DNA from: Clostridiaceae bacterium
Lineage (GTDB): Bacteria > Bacillota > Clostridia > Lachnospirales > Lachnospiraceae
Reading direction: 5' to 3'
Assembly (NCBI GenBank): GCA_009911065.1
Contig: QXWR01000036.1
Coordinates: 1 to 50,613, forward strand
Length of the DNA: 50,613 nucleotides
The notes beneath the pieces were generated by a model. That model was given only the letters and a program-made list of their open reading frames with translations, had not been told where the DNA came from and ran no database searches. The position numbers were made by a program, and so were the translations under genes. The stretch's first letter is position 1. Every line of letters starts with the position of its first letter. This document shows, in pieces, positions 24,888 to 34,752 of this stretch.

Positions 24888-24916
24888 TTGACTTATCTTT
24901 TTCTATGACTTATAAT
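24888..24916 (+). promoter_or_regulatory. Sigma-A promoter of the Suv3-like helicase gene
   Basis: TTGACT (24888-24893) and TATAAT (24911-24916) are spaced by 17 nt, about 75 nt before the first possible start codon. Confidence 0.75.
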
Positions 24917-24992
24917 TGGCAGATGACAGGATTTTGACAGAATGAGAGAAAATCAGGACCGTTTCTAAAAAGAGGAAAGGTTCTTTTAAGGG

Positions 24993-27047
24993 ATGCTAAT
25001 TCTTGCCCAAGCAGGTTTTCGGAACAGAACGGAGGGAAAAAGACACAAGTTTATGACAAAAAAAGAAGCATTGACAGAATTATATGTGCGGCAGTATGAA
25101 CAGGCCAATGAAAGACGCAGGGGAAGTTCAGGGAAGGCAAAAGGGTCCATGGAAAAAACAGCAAGTCTTGCACGGACTTTAAAAAGGACCAAGGATGGGC
25201 AGATTACAAGAAATGCTCTGGAGAATTATCACAGGCAGATTAACAACCTGTATAGCTGCGCCAGCCGGTTTCATATTTCTTCTGTTCTGGAGAAAATCCG
25301 GCGGGATGTGCTGCCAGAGCTGGTGCGGCTAGATCTGGCCCTTTTGCTGCCAGAGGATAAGAAGCTGGTGGGGCAGGCGTTTTTCGAATATCTGGAGACA
25401 GATGCAGGAGGAGAGATCTGTCGGGCGCCTTTGTTTGATTTATTTCGCACATTTCGGACGGAAGCGCTGAAAAATAAGATTCTTCAGCTGGTTCCCTCCC
25501 GACCTGAGCTGGAATTTCCGGAGGCTTTGGAGATGAAACGCCATTTTATTCTTCATATCGGACCGACCAACAGCGGAAAGACCTTTCAGGCGCTGGAACG
25601 ATTAAAGTGTGCCCAGGATGGAGTCTATCTGGGACCGCTGCGGCTTTTGGCTTTGGAAGTGTTTGAAAAGATGAACGAGTATGGGGTTCCCTGTACCATG
25701 CTGACCGGACAGGAGTGTATTGCAAAGGACAACAGCAGAGTTACGGCTTCTACGGTGGAAATGGCGGATTTTTATAAGGCATATGATATTGCGGTAATTG
25801 ATGAAGCTCAGATGACTGCAGACCCGGAGCGGGGACATTGTTGGACGAAGGCAATATTGGGAATCCAGGCATCGGAGATTCATGTGTGCATGAGTCCGGC
25901 TGCAGAGGCAGCGGTCAGTCATTTGATTGAGTTGTGCGGAGATGATTTTGAAATTCATCGATATGAGCGAAAGACTGCTCTGGTTTGTGAGGACACGCCA
26001 TTTCGTTTTCCAGAGGATGTGCAGGAGGGAGACGCCTTGGTGGTATTTTCCAAAAAGTCTGTGTTGGATGTGGCGGGAAGGCTGGAGGAACAGGGAATTG
26101 AGGCAAGCGTAATCTATGGAAGTCTGCCCCCGGAGATTCGCCGTCGGCAGATGCAGCTTTTTACCAGCGGAAAAACAAAGGTAGTAGTGGCAACAGATGC
26201 CATTGGCATGGGATTAAATCTTCCGGTTCGAAGGATTGTGTTTATACAGACTGAAAAATTTGACGGCATTGAGCGCAGGGGACTTTCCGTTTCAGAAATT
26301 CTTCAGATTGCCGGACGGGCAGGCCGGTTTGGGATTTATGATACTGGGTATGTAAATGCTATGGGAACATCTGCTCTGGCTTATATTCGGGAACGGTTTG
26401 CCGAAAAAGAGAAACCAGTGGAAACGGTCAGTCTTGGATTTCCCCAAGTGCTTTTGGAGCTGGACGAGCCGTTGGATGTAATTCTTCAAGTGTGGCATTC
26501 GGAGAAGGCCCAGGCGCCTTTTGAAAAGGTGAGCATTGATGAGCTGTTAAGTTTGTATGGATATGCCAAGCGGTTTGAGGAGCGGATTATGGGATTTGGG
26601 GACAAGACCATTTTGTACCGGATGATCAGCTGTCCCATTGATGTAAAAGATCGAAAAGTGGTAAAGCAGTGGCTGGAGTATTGTATGAATTATCCGGCAG
26701 ATGCCTATCTGGACCCGCCGAAACTGGATGGCAGGAAGAAGCGGATTTTGGGAAGGGCTGACATGGATTCGGAAGATGCAAAAAGCAGAAGCAACCGTCT
26801 GACCATGCAAAATTATGAGACGTATTATAAAAAACTGGATTTGTATTATCAGTTTTCTTATCGGTTTGACAAAGTGATTGATGAGAAATGGCTTGCCGGA
26901 GAGAGGGAGAAAACTGAGGCGATTATCATGCGGTACCTTTCGAAGGGAAAGAAGGGATATATTGCCCGGTGCCAGTATTGTGGCAGGCTGCTGCCAGTAG
27001 GAAATATGGCGGGAAAATGCCGAAGATGTTCTGAGCGGAAAGGATGA
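24993..27047 (+). CDS. Suv3-like DExH RNA helicase with C-terminal zinc ribbon
   Basis: A protein of up to 684 aa. The helicase core closely follows the Suv3 pattern: HIGPTNSGKTFQALERL (Walker A, residues 190-197), GVYLGPLRLLALEVF, AVIDEAQM with RGHCWTKAILGI, then the second RecA domain with VVATDAIGMGLNLP and QIAGRAGRFG. The C-terminal end has CQYCGRLLP and CRRC, a probable zinc ribbon. Suv3 works on RNA or RNA/DNA with exonucleases in mitochondria and alphaproteobacteria; the role here is unknown. The start may be ATG 25053 (MTKKEALTEL) instead of 24993; both have poorly placed ribosome sites. It is monocistronic, with its own promoter and terminator. Confidence 0.85.
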   Translation: MLILAQAGFRNRTEGKRHKFMTKKEALTELYVRQYEQANERRRGSSGKAKGSMEKTASLARTLKRTKDGQITRNALENYHRQINNLYSCASRFHISSVLEKIRRDVLPELVRLDLALLLPEDKKLVGQAFFEYLETDAGGEICRAPLFDLFRTFRTEALKNKILQLVPSRPELEFPEALEMKRHFILHIGPTNSGKTFQALERLKCAQDGVYLGPLRLLALEVFEKMNEYGVPCTMLTGQECIAKDNSRVTASTVEMADFYKAYDIAVIDEAQMTADPERGHCWTKAILGIQASEIHVCMSPAAEAAVSHLIELCGDDFEIHRYERKTALVCEDTPFRFPEDVQEGDALVVFSKKSVLDVAGRLEEQGIEASVIYGSLPPEIRRRQMQLFTSGKTKVVVATDAIGMGLNLPVRRIVFIQTEKFDGIERRGLSVSEILQIAGRAGRFGIYDTGYVNAMGTSALAYIRERFAEKEKPVETVSLGFPQVLLELDEPLDVILQVWHSEKAQAPFEKVSIDELLSLYGYAKRFEERIMGFGDKTILYRMISCPIDVKDRKVVKQWLEYCMNYPADAYLDPPKLDGRKKRILGRADMDSEDAKSRSNRLTMQNYETYYKKLDLYYQFSYRFDKVIDEKWLAGEREKTEAIIMRYLSKGKKGYIARCQYCGRLLPVGNMAGKCRRCSERKG

Positions 27048-27048
27048 A

Positions 27049-27083
27049 AAAGGGACCCACAGATTTTTACTGTGGGTCCCTTT
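27049..27083. terminator. Bidirectional intrinsic terminator
   Basis: A perfect 14-bp stem (AAAGGGACCCACAG with CTGTGGGTCCCTTT, 7-nt loop) lies between the convergent helicase and hsp20 genes. Confidence 0.85.
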
Positions 27084-27098
27084 GGCTGTGGAAGGGGA

Positions 27099-27539
27099 TT
27101 ATCCGTTGATCGGAATATATTTGGGGGCTTCCTCAACTGCTTTGGGAGCTTCCTTGGGGAACATCAGCTTTAAAATGCCGTTTTCAAAGTTGGCTTTGAT
27201 GTCTTCCTGCTTTAAGCCATTGCCCACATAGAAACTTCTTCTGCAAGAGCCGCTGTACCGCTCCTGACGGATTACCTTTCCGCTTGCATCTTTCTCATTC
27301 TTCTGGTCATCATGGGTGGCAGCGATGGTCAGATACCCGTCTTTTAACTCCGCCCGGATGTCTTCCTTCTTAAAACCAGGAAGTTCAATGTCCAAAAGAT
27401 AGTTGGACCCATCGTCTTTAATGTCGGTCCGCATCAGAGTGTTGGATGGCTGATTCAGCGGGGAATTGAAAAAGGGGTCATTGAAAAAATCGTCAAACAA
27501 ATCAAATCCAGAGTGTCTTCTTGATGGTGTAAAGAACAT
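27099..27539 (-). CDS. Hsp20/alpha-crystallin small heat-shock protein
   Basis: A 146-aa ATP-independent holdase. The N-terminal region FDLFDDFFNDPFFNSP is typical of bacterial sHsp. The alpha-crystallin domain spans about residues 38-130 (YLLDIELPGFKKEDIRAEL, GYLTIAA), and the end KYIPING carries an I-x-I-like assembly tail. The start at 27539 has AAGGAGG about 7 nt upstream. A CIRCE operator over its promoter (27622-27648) places it under HrcA control. Confidence 0.95.
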   Translation of the reverse strand: MFFTPSRRHSGFDLFDDFFNDPFFNSPLNQPSNTLMRTDIKDDGSNYLLDIELPGFKKEDIRAELKDGYLTIAATHDDQKNEKDASGKVIRQERYSGSCRRSFYVGNGLKQEDIKANFENGILKLMFPKEAPKAVEEAPKYIPING

Positions 27540-27605
27540 AAATCATTCCTCCTTATTGTGTCAGCTGTTTATAGCTGTTTGAATTGTTTTATTTGTTATA
27601 TGTGA

Positions 27606-27634
27606 AATATAACATAAATTATTAGCACTGTCAA
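27606..27634 (-). promoter_or_regulatory. Sigma-A promoter of hsp20
   Basis: On the minus strand TTGACA (27634-27629) and TATATT (27611-27606) are spaced by 17 nt. The -35 lies inside the CIRCE element. Confidence 0.75.
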
Positions 27635-27648
27635 CCCTTGAGTGCTAA
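27622..27648. promoter_or_regulatory. CIRCE operator (HrcA site)
   Basis: TTAGCACTG, nine bases, GAGTGCTAA matches the CIRCE consensus TTAGCACTC-N9-GAGTGCTAA with one mismatch. It overlaps the hsp20 -35, so HrcA binding would block transcription. Confidence 0.9.
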
Positions 27649-27685
27649 TAATTTGTGAACAATGTGTGAAATGTTTGTATATTCT

Positions 27686-29917
27686 TTAGGATTCTTTATG
27701 AGGCTCCAGCTGAATGCCAGATAACAGCTGTGCAAAAGCATTGTTTAATGGTTCTTTGGCTTCTTTTTTCTGCTGGTTCATGTAATTTGCCACATCTTTT
27801 TTGGATACGCCAGCTCCTTCTTTTTTGCGGCGTTCCTGGAATGCTTTTAGTTTTTCTTTGTGGCCGCAGCTGCATACAAAGATTTGACTGTCTCCTTTTC
27901 CGTATAACTGCATTTTTTTGCGACATACAGGACAGCGTGCATTGGAAGTGCGGCAGATCGTTTCCCGATGATTGCACTCCCGGTCCTGGCAAACCAGCAT
28001 TTCACTGTTTTTTCCTTTGACAGCCAACATCCGCTTTCCGCACACAGGACATTTGGAGTTGGTCAGATTATCGTGGCGGAAGGTTCCCTCTCCTGTTTTG
28101 ATCTGGCTGGTAAGGGCAGTGGAGTAGTTTCGGATGTCTTCCATAAATGTGCTTCTTTTTAAGGTACCCTTGGCAATCTTGAAAAGGCGCATTTCCCAGT
28201 CTGCAGTCAGCTCTGGTTTTTTTAAGTCTTCTGGCACCAGCTGTAAAAGCTGTTTTGCCTTTGGGGTGAGAAAAAGATCTTTTCCCCGTTTTTCCAAAAG
28301 AAAGCTGGAAAATAGTTTTTCAATAATGTCTGCACGGGTGGCAACGGTTCCAAGACCTCCGGTTTCCCCTAAGGTCTGTGCCATCTGGCGATTGCCGGAC
28401 TCCATGTAAGCCGCCGGGTTTTCCATAGCTGACAATAAAGTTGCCTCATTAAAGGGCGCAGGCCCTTTGGTTTTTCCCTGGGTGAGAGAAAGGGTCAGTT
28501 TGGGAAGTACTTCTCCTTTTTTGAGGGAAGGAATTTGCCTGGAACAAAAAAGGTCTTCCTCGTCAGAAGATTCCAGGTCCGAGTCAGAATCAGAGGCAGC
28601 AAGAGTCTGGTATACTTCTTTCCATCCAGGATTTTTTATCACGTTTCCGCGGGCAATAAAAGTTTCATTTTGGATTTTGGCTGTAACGGAAGTCTGTTCA
28701 TATTGGCAGGGCGGATACATGACAGCCAGAAAACGCCGCACCACCAGATCATAGATCCGCCGTTCGTCCACAGTCATATGGTCCAGTTGGACAAATTGTT
28801 CGGTGGGGATAATGGCGTGGTGGTCCGAGACCTTGTTATTGTCTGCATAAAAAGGGTTTTTGGGAAGCGGCTGATGAATTAGACGTCCAGCCAGTTGTTT
28901 ATAAGGACCTGTGCCGCAGGCCATCAACCGCTCTTTCAGTGTAGGCACAATGTCCAAAGTTAAATAGCGGGAGTCGGTTCTTGGATAGGTAAGGACTTTG
29001 TGATTTTCATAAAGCCGCTGCATAATGTTTAAAGTTTCTTTTGCAGAATAGTTAAAACGTTTGTTGGCATCTCTTTGAAGCTCGGTTAAGTCATACAAAA
29101 GAGGAGGCATGGTCTTTTTTGGCGTGGAGCGGATGTCTTCCACCTGGGCCGGTTTGCCGGAAAGGGAATTAAGAAGAAGTTCCATCTGCTGCCGGTCAAA
29201 GGAGCGGGTGCTTTTGGATACCGGGTTCTGCCATGTGAGAACCAATCCAGAGGACATGCTTTTGGCTTGAAGTCCATAGTAGGACTGAGGCACAAAATCC
29301 CGGATGGCCTTTTCTCTCTTGGCAATCATGGCCAGAGTAGGAGTCTGGACTCTGCCGCAGGAAAGATTTGCATTGTACTTGCAGGTCAATGCCCTGGTGG
29401 CATTAATACCCACCAGCCAGTCTGCCTCTGCACGGCACATGGCCGCATCATAAAGGCAGTCGTATTCTTTTCCGTCTTTTAAATGGGAGAAACCTTCCCA
29501 GATGGCTTTGTCCGTGACAGAGGAAATCCACAGGCGTTTGACAGGTTTATGACATCCGGTTTTTTTCAAAATAAGCCGTGCTACCAATTCACCTTCTCTT
29601 CCGGCGTCTGTGGCAATAATAATTTCCCCTACATCTTTTCTGTGAATCTGTGTTTTTACGGCGGAATATTGTTTGGAAGTTTTGGGAATAACGGTCAGTT
29701 TAAAAGAATCGGGAATCATGGGAAGATCTTCCATTTTCCATTGTTTATAGGATGGGTTGTATTCTTCTGGGTCAGCCAGTTCCACCAGATGGCCAAGACC
29801 CCAGGTAACAATATACTGACTTCCCTCCAGACAGCCGTTTCCTGGTTTGGAGCACTTCATCACCCGCGCAATGTCCCGGGCTACGGAAGGTTTTTCTGCA
29901 ATAATTAATGATTTCAT
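27686..29917 (-). CDS. topB: DNA topoisomerase III
   Basis: A 743-aa type IA topoisomerase. The N-terminal Toprim domain starts SLIIAEKPSVARDIARVM, with ATDAGREGELV as the metal site. SCGRVQTPTLAMI and the active-site Tyr in TYPRTDSRYL follow. The C-terminal region has Cys clusters (CPVCGKRML, CQDRECNHRE, CPVCRKKM) forming zinc ribbons. It relaxes and decatenates DNA. The start at 29917 has AGGAGA upstream and gives the canonical N-terminus; the frame extends to 30004. It is divergent from the chemoreceptor gene and looks chromosomal, not part of a mobile element. Confidence 0.95.
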   Translation of the reverse strand: MKSLIIAEKPSVARDIARVMKCSKPGNGCLEGSQYIVTWGLGHLVELADPEEYNPSYKQWKMEDLPMIPDSFKLTVIPKTSKQYSAVKTQIHRKDVGEIIIATDAGREGELVARLILKKTGCHKPVKRLWISSVTDKAIWEGFSHLKDGKEYDCLYDAAMCRAEADWLVGINATRALTCKYNANLSCGRVQTPTLAMIAKREKAIRDFVPQSYYGLQAKSMSSGLVLTWQNPVSKSTRSFDRQQMELLLNSLSGKPAQVEDIRSTPKKTMPPLLYDLTELQRDANKRFNYSAKETLNIMQRLYENHKVLTYPRTDSRYLTLDIVPTLKERLMACGTGPYKQLAGRLIHQPLPKNPFYADNNKVSDHHAIIPTEQFVQLDHMTVDERRIYDLVVRRFLAVMYPPCQYEQTSVTAKIQNETFIARGNVIKNPGWKEVYQTLAASDSDSDLESSDEEDLFCSRQIPSLKKGEVLPKLTLSLTQGKTKGPAPFNEATLLSAMENPAAYMESGNRQMAQTLGETGGLGTVATRADIIEKLFSSFLLEKRGKDLFLTPKAKQLLQLVPEDLKKPELTADWEMRLFKIAKGTLKRSTFMEDIRNYSTALTSQIKTGEGTFRHDNLTNSKCPVCGKRMLAVKGKNSEMLVCQDRECNHRETICRTSNARCPVCRKKMQLYGKGDSQIFVCSCGHKEKLKAFQERRKKEGAGVSKKDVANYMNQQKKEAKEPLNNAFAQLLSGIQLEPHKES

Positions 29918-30173
29918 AAAAATCTCCTTTATAAGAAAATTCCTCCTGTGGGAGGAAAAACAGATAACAAATAATATTATAGGTACAATGCAAGCATTTG
30001 TCAAAAAGTTGAAAAACAGATGGATGGAGAAAATATATAAAAATAGTTGGAATTATTTTTGTAAATTTGTTAAAAACAATAATAAAAATGATAAAATGGA
30101 TTAAAATTGACGTCATTTTGAAAGTTTTATTTTCTATATTTTCAATAAAATATGCAGATGTTACAAAAACCGG

Positions 30174-30202
30174 TAGACATTTAAAGGGAAAGCTTGTATA
30201 AT
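30174..30202 (+). promoter_or_regulatory. Sigma-A promoter of the chemoreceptor gene
   Basis: TAGACA (30174-30179) and TATAAT (30197-30202) are spaced by 17 nt, about 70 nt before the start. No clear sigma-D (flagellar) promoter is seen. Confidence 0.65.
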
Positions 30203-30274
30203 ATAAAATGTGACAATTTGTCAGGGGAATTGGACTCAATAAGAGCGTGGTTTGTATTTAGGAGGAAAAGTATA

Positions 30275-32119
30275 ATGAAAAATGTCAAAATCAAATTTAA
30301 ACTATTTTTACTTGCGGGATTTATGCTGCTTAGCATGGTCGCAATAGGAGTGGTTTCCCTTTTATTTATGGGGGAAATTAATAAGGGGACTTCCGTGGTC
30401 TCCGTCAACTGGATGCCTTCTGTCATTGTCTCGGAAGAATTGAATACCCTGACATCTGAGTTTCGGATAAAAGAATATAAGCATATTTTAGCACAAAGTG
30501 ACGAAGATAAGCAGAGTGCAGAAAAAGAGATGGAAGATTTAAAACAACAGATTCAGCAGTTGTTTAATACATATACCGCCTCCTTGATTACAGACGACAC
30601 AGACCAGCAGCTTATCCAAAGTGCGATAAATGCCTGGGACAGATATTTGAAGCTGGACAACAGTATTATTTCCCTGAGCCGGGGGAACAAGACGGATCTG
30701 GCCACCAAAGCAATTCGCCAGTCAGTGCCAGTGTATGATGAGACGTCTAGTATATTTCTTCAGCTGGTGGAATTTAACAAGACAGGTGTAGATCAGGCAA
30801 ATCAAAGCGGGGACAAAATGTATGCAGAAGCGAAGAAAATGGTTATTCTATCTTTGGTTTTGATTGCAATTCTTGCTTTGTCCTTTGCTGTATATATTAT
30901 TCAGACGATTAATCGTCCTATTCGAGAAATTGACCATGTGGCCAGCAAGATTGCCGATGGGGATTTGAACCAAAGCATTACCTATCAGTCCAGAGATGAG
31001 CTGGGCAAACTGGCAGTTAATTTTAATAAAACCGTGGAACGTTTGCGGGATTATGTAAAGTATATTGATGAAATCGCGGATGTGTTAAAGCAGATTGCAG
31101 GGGGTAATTTGATATTTGAGCTTACCTATGATTATGCAGGGGAATTTGCCAAGATAAAACAGGCCCTTGAGGAGATTTCTTCTTCTCTCAACAATACATT
31201 GGGGCAGATTAACCGGGCGTCGGATCAGGTTTCCGCAGGGGGCGATCAGGTATCTTCCGGGGCGCAGGCCCTTTCCCAGGGAGCAACCCAACAGGCAAGT
31301 TCGGTTCAGGAGCTTGCAGCTACGATCAACGAGATTTCTTCTCAGGTAAAGGAAACTTCGGACAATGCAAACACGGCCCGCAGCCAAACCGATCAAACTG
31401 GTGAGCAGGTGGCATCCAGCAACCAGCAGATGAAGGAAATGATTGCTGCTATGGGCGAGATCAGTGAGAAATCGGTTCAGATCAGCAAGATTATTAAGAC
31501 TATTGAGGATATTGCATTCCAGACCAATATTTTAGCTCTCAACGCTGCGGTGGAAGCAGCGCGGGCCGGTTCAGCGGGCAAGGGGTTTGCTGTGGTTGCC
31601 GATGAAGTGCGGAACCTGGCCAGCAAGTCGTCCGAAGCATCTAAGAGCACAGCTGCTCTTATTGAAGGTACAGTAAAGGCAGTGGAAAAGGGAACCAACA
31701 TTGCCAATGCCACGGCTCAATCACTGAATGATGTGGTGGAGAGCACAAAACAGGTGGTGTCTTCTGTGAATAAGATTGCGTTGGCTGCAGAACAGCAGGC
31801 TGTTTCCCTGGCACAGATCACTCAGGGAATTGATCAGATTTCCAGTGTGGTTCAGACCAACTCAGCTACTGCGGAAGAATCTGCTGCTGCCAGTGAGGAG
31901 TTGTCAGATCAGGCGCAGACATTGAAATCTCTTGTGGGACAGTTTCGTCTGCGCGGGATAGCATCCGAGAATCCCATAGGAGTGTCGGCGGCAAGTACAG
32001 GTTATACAAATACAAGTTATGGAAGTACAAGTTATGCAAGTCCGTCTTCCTATGCGGATAATTCCAGTTATTTTGATCAGGCGGAGAATACTACCTATTC
32101 TGGAATAGAAAAATACTGA
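30275..32119 (+). CDS. Methyl-accepting chemotaxis protein
   Basis: A 614-aa transmembrane receptor. TM1 lies at residues ~9-31. A helical extracellular sensor of the four-helix-bundle type (~32-185) follows, then TM2 (~188-210, [19 protein letters not shown]), HAMP ([19 protein letters not shown]) and the long signalling coiled coil. The CheA/CheW-binding tip is [19 protein letters not shown] with [12 protein letters not shown]. The last ~50 residues are rich in Ser, Tyr, Thr and Gly with [18 protein letters not shown] repeats, an unusual low-complexity tail. The start has AGGAGG 7 nt upstream. No other chemotaxis gene is present here. A terminator follows. Confidence 0.95.
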   Translation: MKNVKIKFKLFLLAGFMLLSMVAIGVVSLLFMGEINKGTSVVSVNWMPSVIVSEELNTLTSEFRIKEYKHILAQSDEDKQSAEKEMEDLKQQIQQLFNTYTASLITDDTDQQLIQSAINAWDRYLKLDNSIISLSRGNKTDLATKAIRQSVPVYDETSSIFLQLVEFNKTGVDQANQSGDKMYAEAKKMVILSLVLIAILALSFAVYIIQTINRPIREIDHVASKIADGDLNQSITYQSRDELGKLAVNFNKTVERLRDYVKYIDEIADVLKQIAGGNLIFELTYDYAGEFAKIKQALEEISSSLNNTLGQINRASDQVSAGGDQVSSGAQALSQGATQQASSVQELAATINEISSQVKETSDNANTARSQTDQTGEQVASSNQQMKEMIAAMGEISEKSVQISKIIKTIEDIAFQTNILALNAAVEAARAGSAGKGFAVVADEVRNLASKSSEASKSTAALIEGTVKAVEKGTNIANATAQSLNDVVESTKQVVSSVNKIALAAEQQAVSLAQITQGIDQISSVVQTNSATAEESAAASEELSDQAQTLKSLVGQFRLRGIASENPIGVSAASTGYTNTSYGSTSYASPSSYADNSSYFDQAENTTYSGIEKY

Positions 32120-32158
32120 TAATTTAGAGATCGGAAAGGGAAAGAAAGCCAAAAAAGA

Positions 32159-32196
32159 CAGCTGTCACAATTTTTTACAAGTGGCAGCTGTTTTTC
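32159..32196 (+). terminator. Intrinsic terminator after the chemoreceptor gene
   Basis: CAGCTGTCAC pairs with GTGGCAGCTG (one wobble) across a 12-nt loop and is followed by TTTTTCT. Confidence 0.75.
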
Positions 32197-32219
32197 TATT
32201 TTATAATGAAAACCTTGTT

Positions 32220-32248
32220 TTGACAGGAGTGATTTGGGAAGTTATAAT
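32220..32248 (+). promoter_or_regulatory. Consensus sigma-A promoter of the two-component operon
   Basis: A perfect TTGACA (32220-32225) and TATAAT (32243-32248) are spaced by 17 nt, about 45 nt before the kinase start codon. Confidence 0.85.
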
Positions 32249-32291
32249 AGAACTGTCACATTTTCACAGGATGTTCGGAGGGGACTGGATC

Positions 32292-33956
32292 ATGCCGATT
32301 ATGCTTCTGGTTTTGCATTTGCTTACGATTGGGCTGTCAGCATACAGTTGTGGATGGCTTCTTTTAAAGGCAGAGAGAAGCGCCGCTGCCATGGCTTTGG
32401 CTGCCTGTCAACTTTTGATGATTTTCTGGTGTATTCCACAGCTTTTTTTGGGATTTCCCATGACAAAGGAAATGAAATATTTGACTTATGGGATTTCTTA
32501 TATTGGCATTACCTGGATTGGACCTGCATGGTTGGTGTTTTCTTTTTTGTACTGCGGACGAAGACTGTCCCGACGGGGACAAATTCTTTTATTTGGGTTG
32601 GCAGGGGTGCATTATCTGGCCTTTTTGACAAATGAATATCATCATTTTTTTTACCTGAAGTTTGAGGTGGAAACAGTAGAGTATGGCTGGGTGTTTTATG
32701 TACATATGGCTTATACTTATATCTGTGTGGCTGGGGGCATAAAAGCGGTGCTGGGAGAGTTTAAGAAAAAACGGGTGGCAACCATCCATCTGGCAGTGAT
32801 TTTGCTGTCAGCTGCAGTGCCTTTGGGGTTTAATATATTGTATCTTTCTGGATGGGCAAATACTTCTTTTGATTTGACGCCTCTGGCTTTTGCTCTCTCC
32901 AGTTTTCTTATGTTGCTGGCTGTGTTAAGATATGATTTTTTGGATGTAAACAGCCTTGCTTTTGAACCGGTTTTGTCGTCTATAGCAGAAGGGGTGGCAA
33001 TTTACAATAAACGGGGAACTTTTGTTTACTGTAATCAGGCAGCGACACAATGGCTGGGAATCAAGAAAGATGATTCGTTTTGTGTTCTACAAAGGAAGCT
33101 GGAGAGCCAGCAGATTACAGTGCAGATGGAACGGGAGCTGCTTTCGGAGGAGTCTGTGTTTTCTCTGGAAAACGGGGGGAAAATCCGGGTAAAACAGTAT
33201 GTGCGAAAAGAGAAAAACGGAAATCTGGCAGCAGGAACCTTTCTTCTCACAAATGTGGGAGAGTACTACGAACGGCTGCGCCAGAGCCGGGAGCTGGCAG
33301 TGTCCGCCCAGCGGCTTGCCATTGAACAGGAGAGAAACCGGATTGCTCAGGAAGTTCATGACACCACAGGACATACTTTAACAATGATACAGTCTTTGTT
33401 AAGGCTGGCCCGTGTGGAATGGGAGAAGAACTGGTCTGCGGTAGAGAAGGGGGAGGGGAAAGATTCTTGGGATTGTATGGAGGAATATTTCATTCAGGCT
33501 CAGGAGTTGGCAGTGGAGGGAATCCGGGAGCTGCGCATTTCCATTAATCAGCTTCGCCAGGGGAGTGAGGGGCAGTTAGTGACCCAGGGGATTTTCCAGC
33601 TGGCCAAGCAGGTGAAGGAGCTGGAGGTGGAAGTGGAGATTCAGGGACAGGACAGTCCGGCGTATTCTCATTTGTCTCTTGTGGTTTATGAATGTTTCCG
33701 GGAAGCGGTTACAAATTGTCTCAAACATGCCCACGCCAGTCATATGGATGTGATTGTAAAGTTTGAGGAAGAATGGCTTCGTCTGTATGTGTTTGATAAC
33801 GGTCAGGGGTGTAAACAGATTACGGAAAGCAATGGGATTGGGGGAATACGGAAGCGGGTGGAGAAGGCAGGGGGGCAGGTGCGGGTTTTGTCCTCTCCTG
33901 GGGAGGGATTTCAGATTTTTATTGGTTTGCCTGTGGGGGGAGTGGCAGATGTATAA
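32292..33956 (+). CDS. NarL-type (HisKA_3) membrane sensor histidine kinase
   Basis: A 554-aa kinase. About seven membrane helices fill residues 1-225, like the 7TM N-terminal domain of Gram-positive kinases. A PAS-like segment follows (VLSSIAEGVAIYNKRGTFVYCNQAATQWLG), then the HisKA_3 H-box IAQEVHDTTGHTL with phospho-acceptor His356, and the ATPase domain (NCLKHAHASHMDV, FDNGQGC, GIGGIRKRVEKAGG). The signal is unknown. ATG 32292 is used because CGGAGGGG lies 8 nt upstream; 32271 is an alternative. The response regulator gene starts 86 nt downstream on the same strand. Confidence 0.9.
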   Translation: MPIMLLVLHLLTIGLSAYSCGWLLLKAERSAAAMALAACQLLMIFWCIPQLFLGFPMTKEMKYLTYGISYIGITWIGPAWLVFSFLYCGRRLSRRGQILLFGLAGVHYLAFLTNEYHHFFYLKFEVETVEYGWVFYVHMAYTYICVAGGIKAVLGEFKKKRVATIHLAVILLSAAVPLGFNILYLSGWANTSFDLTPLAFALSSFLMLLAVLRYDFLDVNSLAFEPVLSSIAEGVAIYNKRGTFVYCNQAATQWLGIKKDDSFCVLQRKLESQQITVQMERELLSEESVFSLENGGKIRVKQYVRKEKNGNLAAGTFLLTNVGEYYERLRQSRELAVSAQRLAIEQERNRIAQEVHDTTGHTLTMIQSLLRLARVEWEKNWSAVEKGEGKDSWDCMEEYFIQAQELAVEGIRELRISINQLRQGSEGQLVTQGIFQLAKQVKELEVEVEIQGQDSPAYSHLSLVVYECFREAVTNCLKHAHASHMDVIVKFEEEWLRLYVFDNGQGCKQITESNGIGGIRKRVEKAGGQVRVLSSPGEGFQIFIGLPVGGVADV

Positions 33957-34042
33957 TCATATGGAGGGAATCGCGTGTATAAGGATAGCAGAACCGGGAA
34001 AGAAACGCAGAGAGAAGAAGTAAAGGCAAGGAGGGAGGAGTT

Positions 34043-34675
34043 GTGATTCGAGTCGTGATTGCAGATGATATACCCATATTACGGCAGGGGTTAGGGGCGA
34101 TTCTTGGCCAAGATCCAGAGCTGACGGTGGTGGGGCTTGCGGCCGATGGCAGAGAGGCATGGGAGCTGTGTAAGAAGACAAAACCGGATGTTGTTCTCAT
34201 GGATATGCGGATGCCGCAATATGATGGAAGTTGGGGAATCCGCCGGATTAAGTCCGATTTCCCGGCTATTAAGGTTTTGGTGCTGACGACTTTTGATGAC
34301 GCTCAGACTGTGGAGGCGGCTGTGGGAAGCGGTGCGGATGGATATGTATTAAAGGAAATGGAAGACAGCCGCCTTCTTCAGTCAGTGAAGGCGGTCTGTG
34401 GAGGAATCCGGGTTTTTGGTGACAGTGTGTTTGAAGGTTTGCGTCGGCAGATGATTCCTGTAAAAAAGCAGATGGAACAGGTGGCTGGTATCACAGACCG
34501 GGAGCGGGAGATTATGCGGTGTGTAGCCAGAGGAATGGATAATAAGGAAATTGCGGCAGAGCTGTTTCTGGCAGAGGGAACGGTGCGCAACAACATTTCC
34601 AAGCTATTGGAAAAACTGAAGTTGAAAGATCGGACTCAGTTGGCAGTTTTTACGGTGAAAAATCAGCTGGATTAG
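34043..34675 (+). CDS. NarL/FixJ-family response regulator
   Basis: A 210-aa regulator with a receiver domain (IRVVIADDIPILRQGL, phospho-acceptor Asp54 in VLMDMRMP, and the Lys in YVLKEMED) and a C-terminal LuxR helix-turn-helix (ITDREREIMRCVARGMDNKE). The start codon is GTG, preceded by GGAGGGAGGAG. It is the partner of the kinase just upstream. The target genes are unknown; the NADAR gene lies 77 nt downstream and could be a target or a distal operon member, since no terminator is seen between them. Confidence 0.93.
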   Translation: MIRVVIADDIPILRQGLGAILGQDPELTVVGLAADGREAWELCKKTKPDVVLMDMRMPQYDGSWGIRRIKSDFPAIKVLVLTTFDDAQTVEAAVGSGADGYVLKEMEDSRLLQSVKAVCGGIRVFGDSVFEGLRRQMIPVKKQMEQVAGITDREREIMRCVARGMDNKEIAAELFLAEGTVRNNISKLLEKLKLKDRTQLAVFTVKNQLD

Positions 34676-34752
34676 TGGCAACAAGTCAACGATACCGTTC
34701 TGTTATGAAATGAACTATGTGGTAAGATGAGCGTTAATAGGGAGGAAAATAT

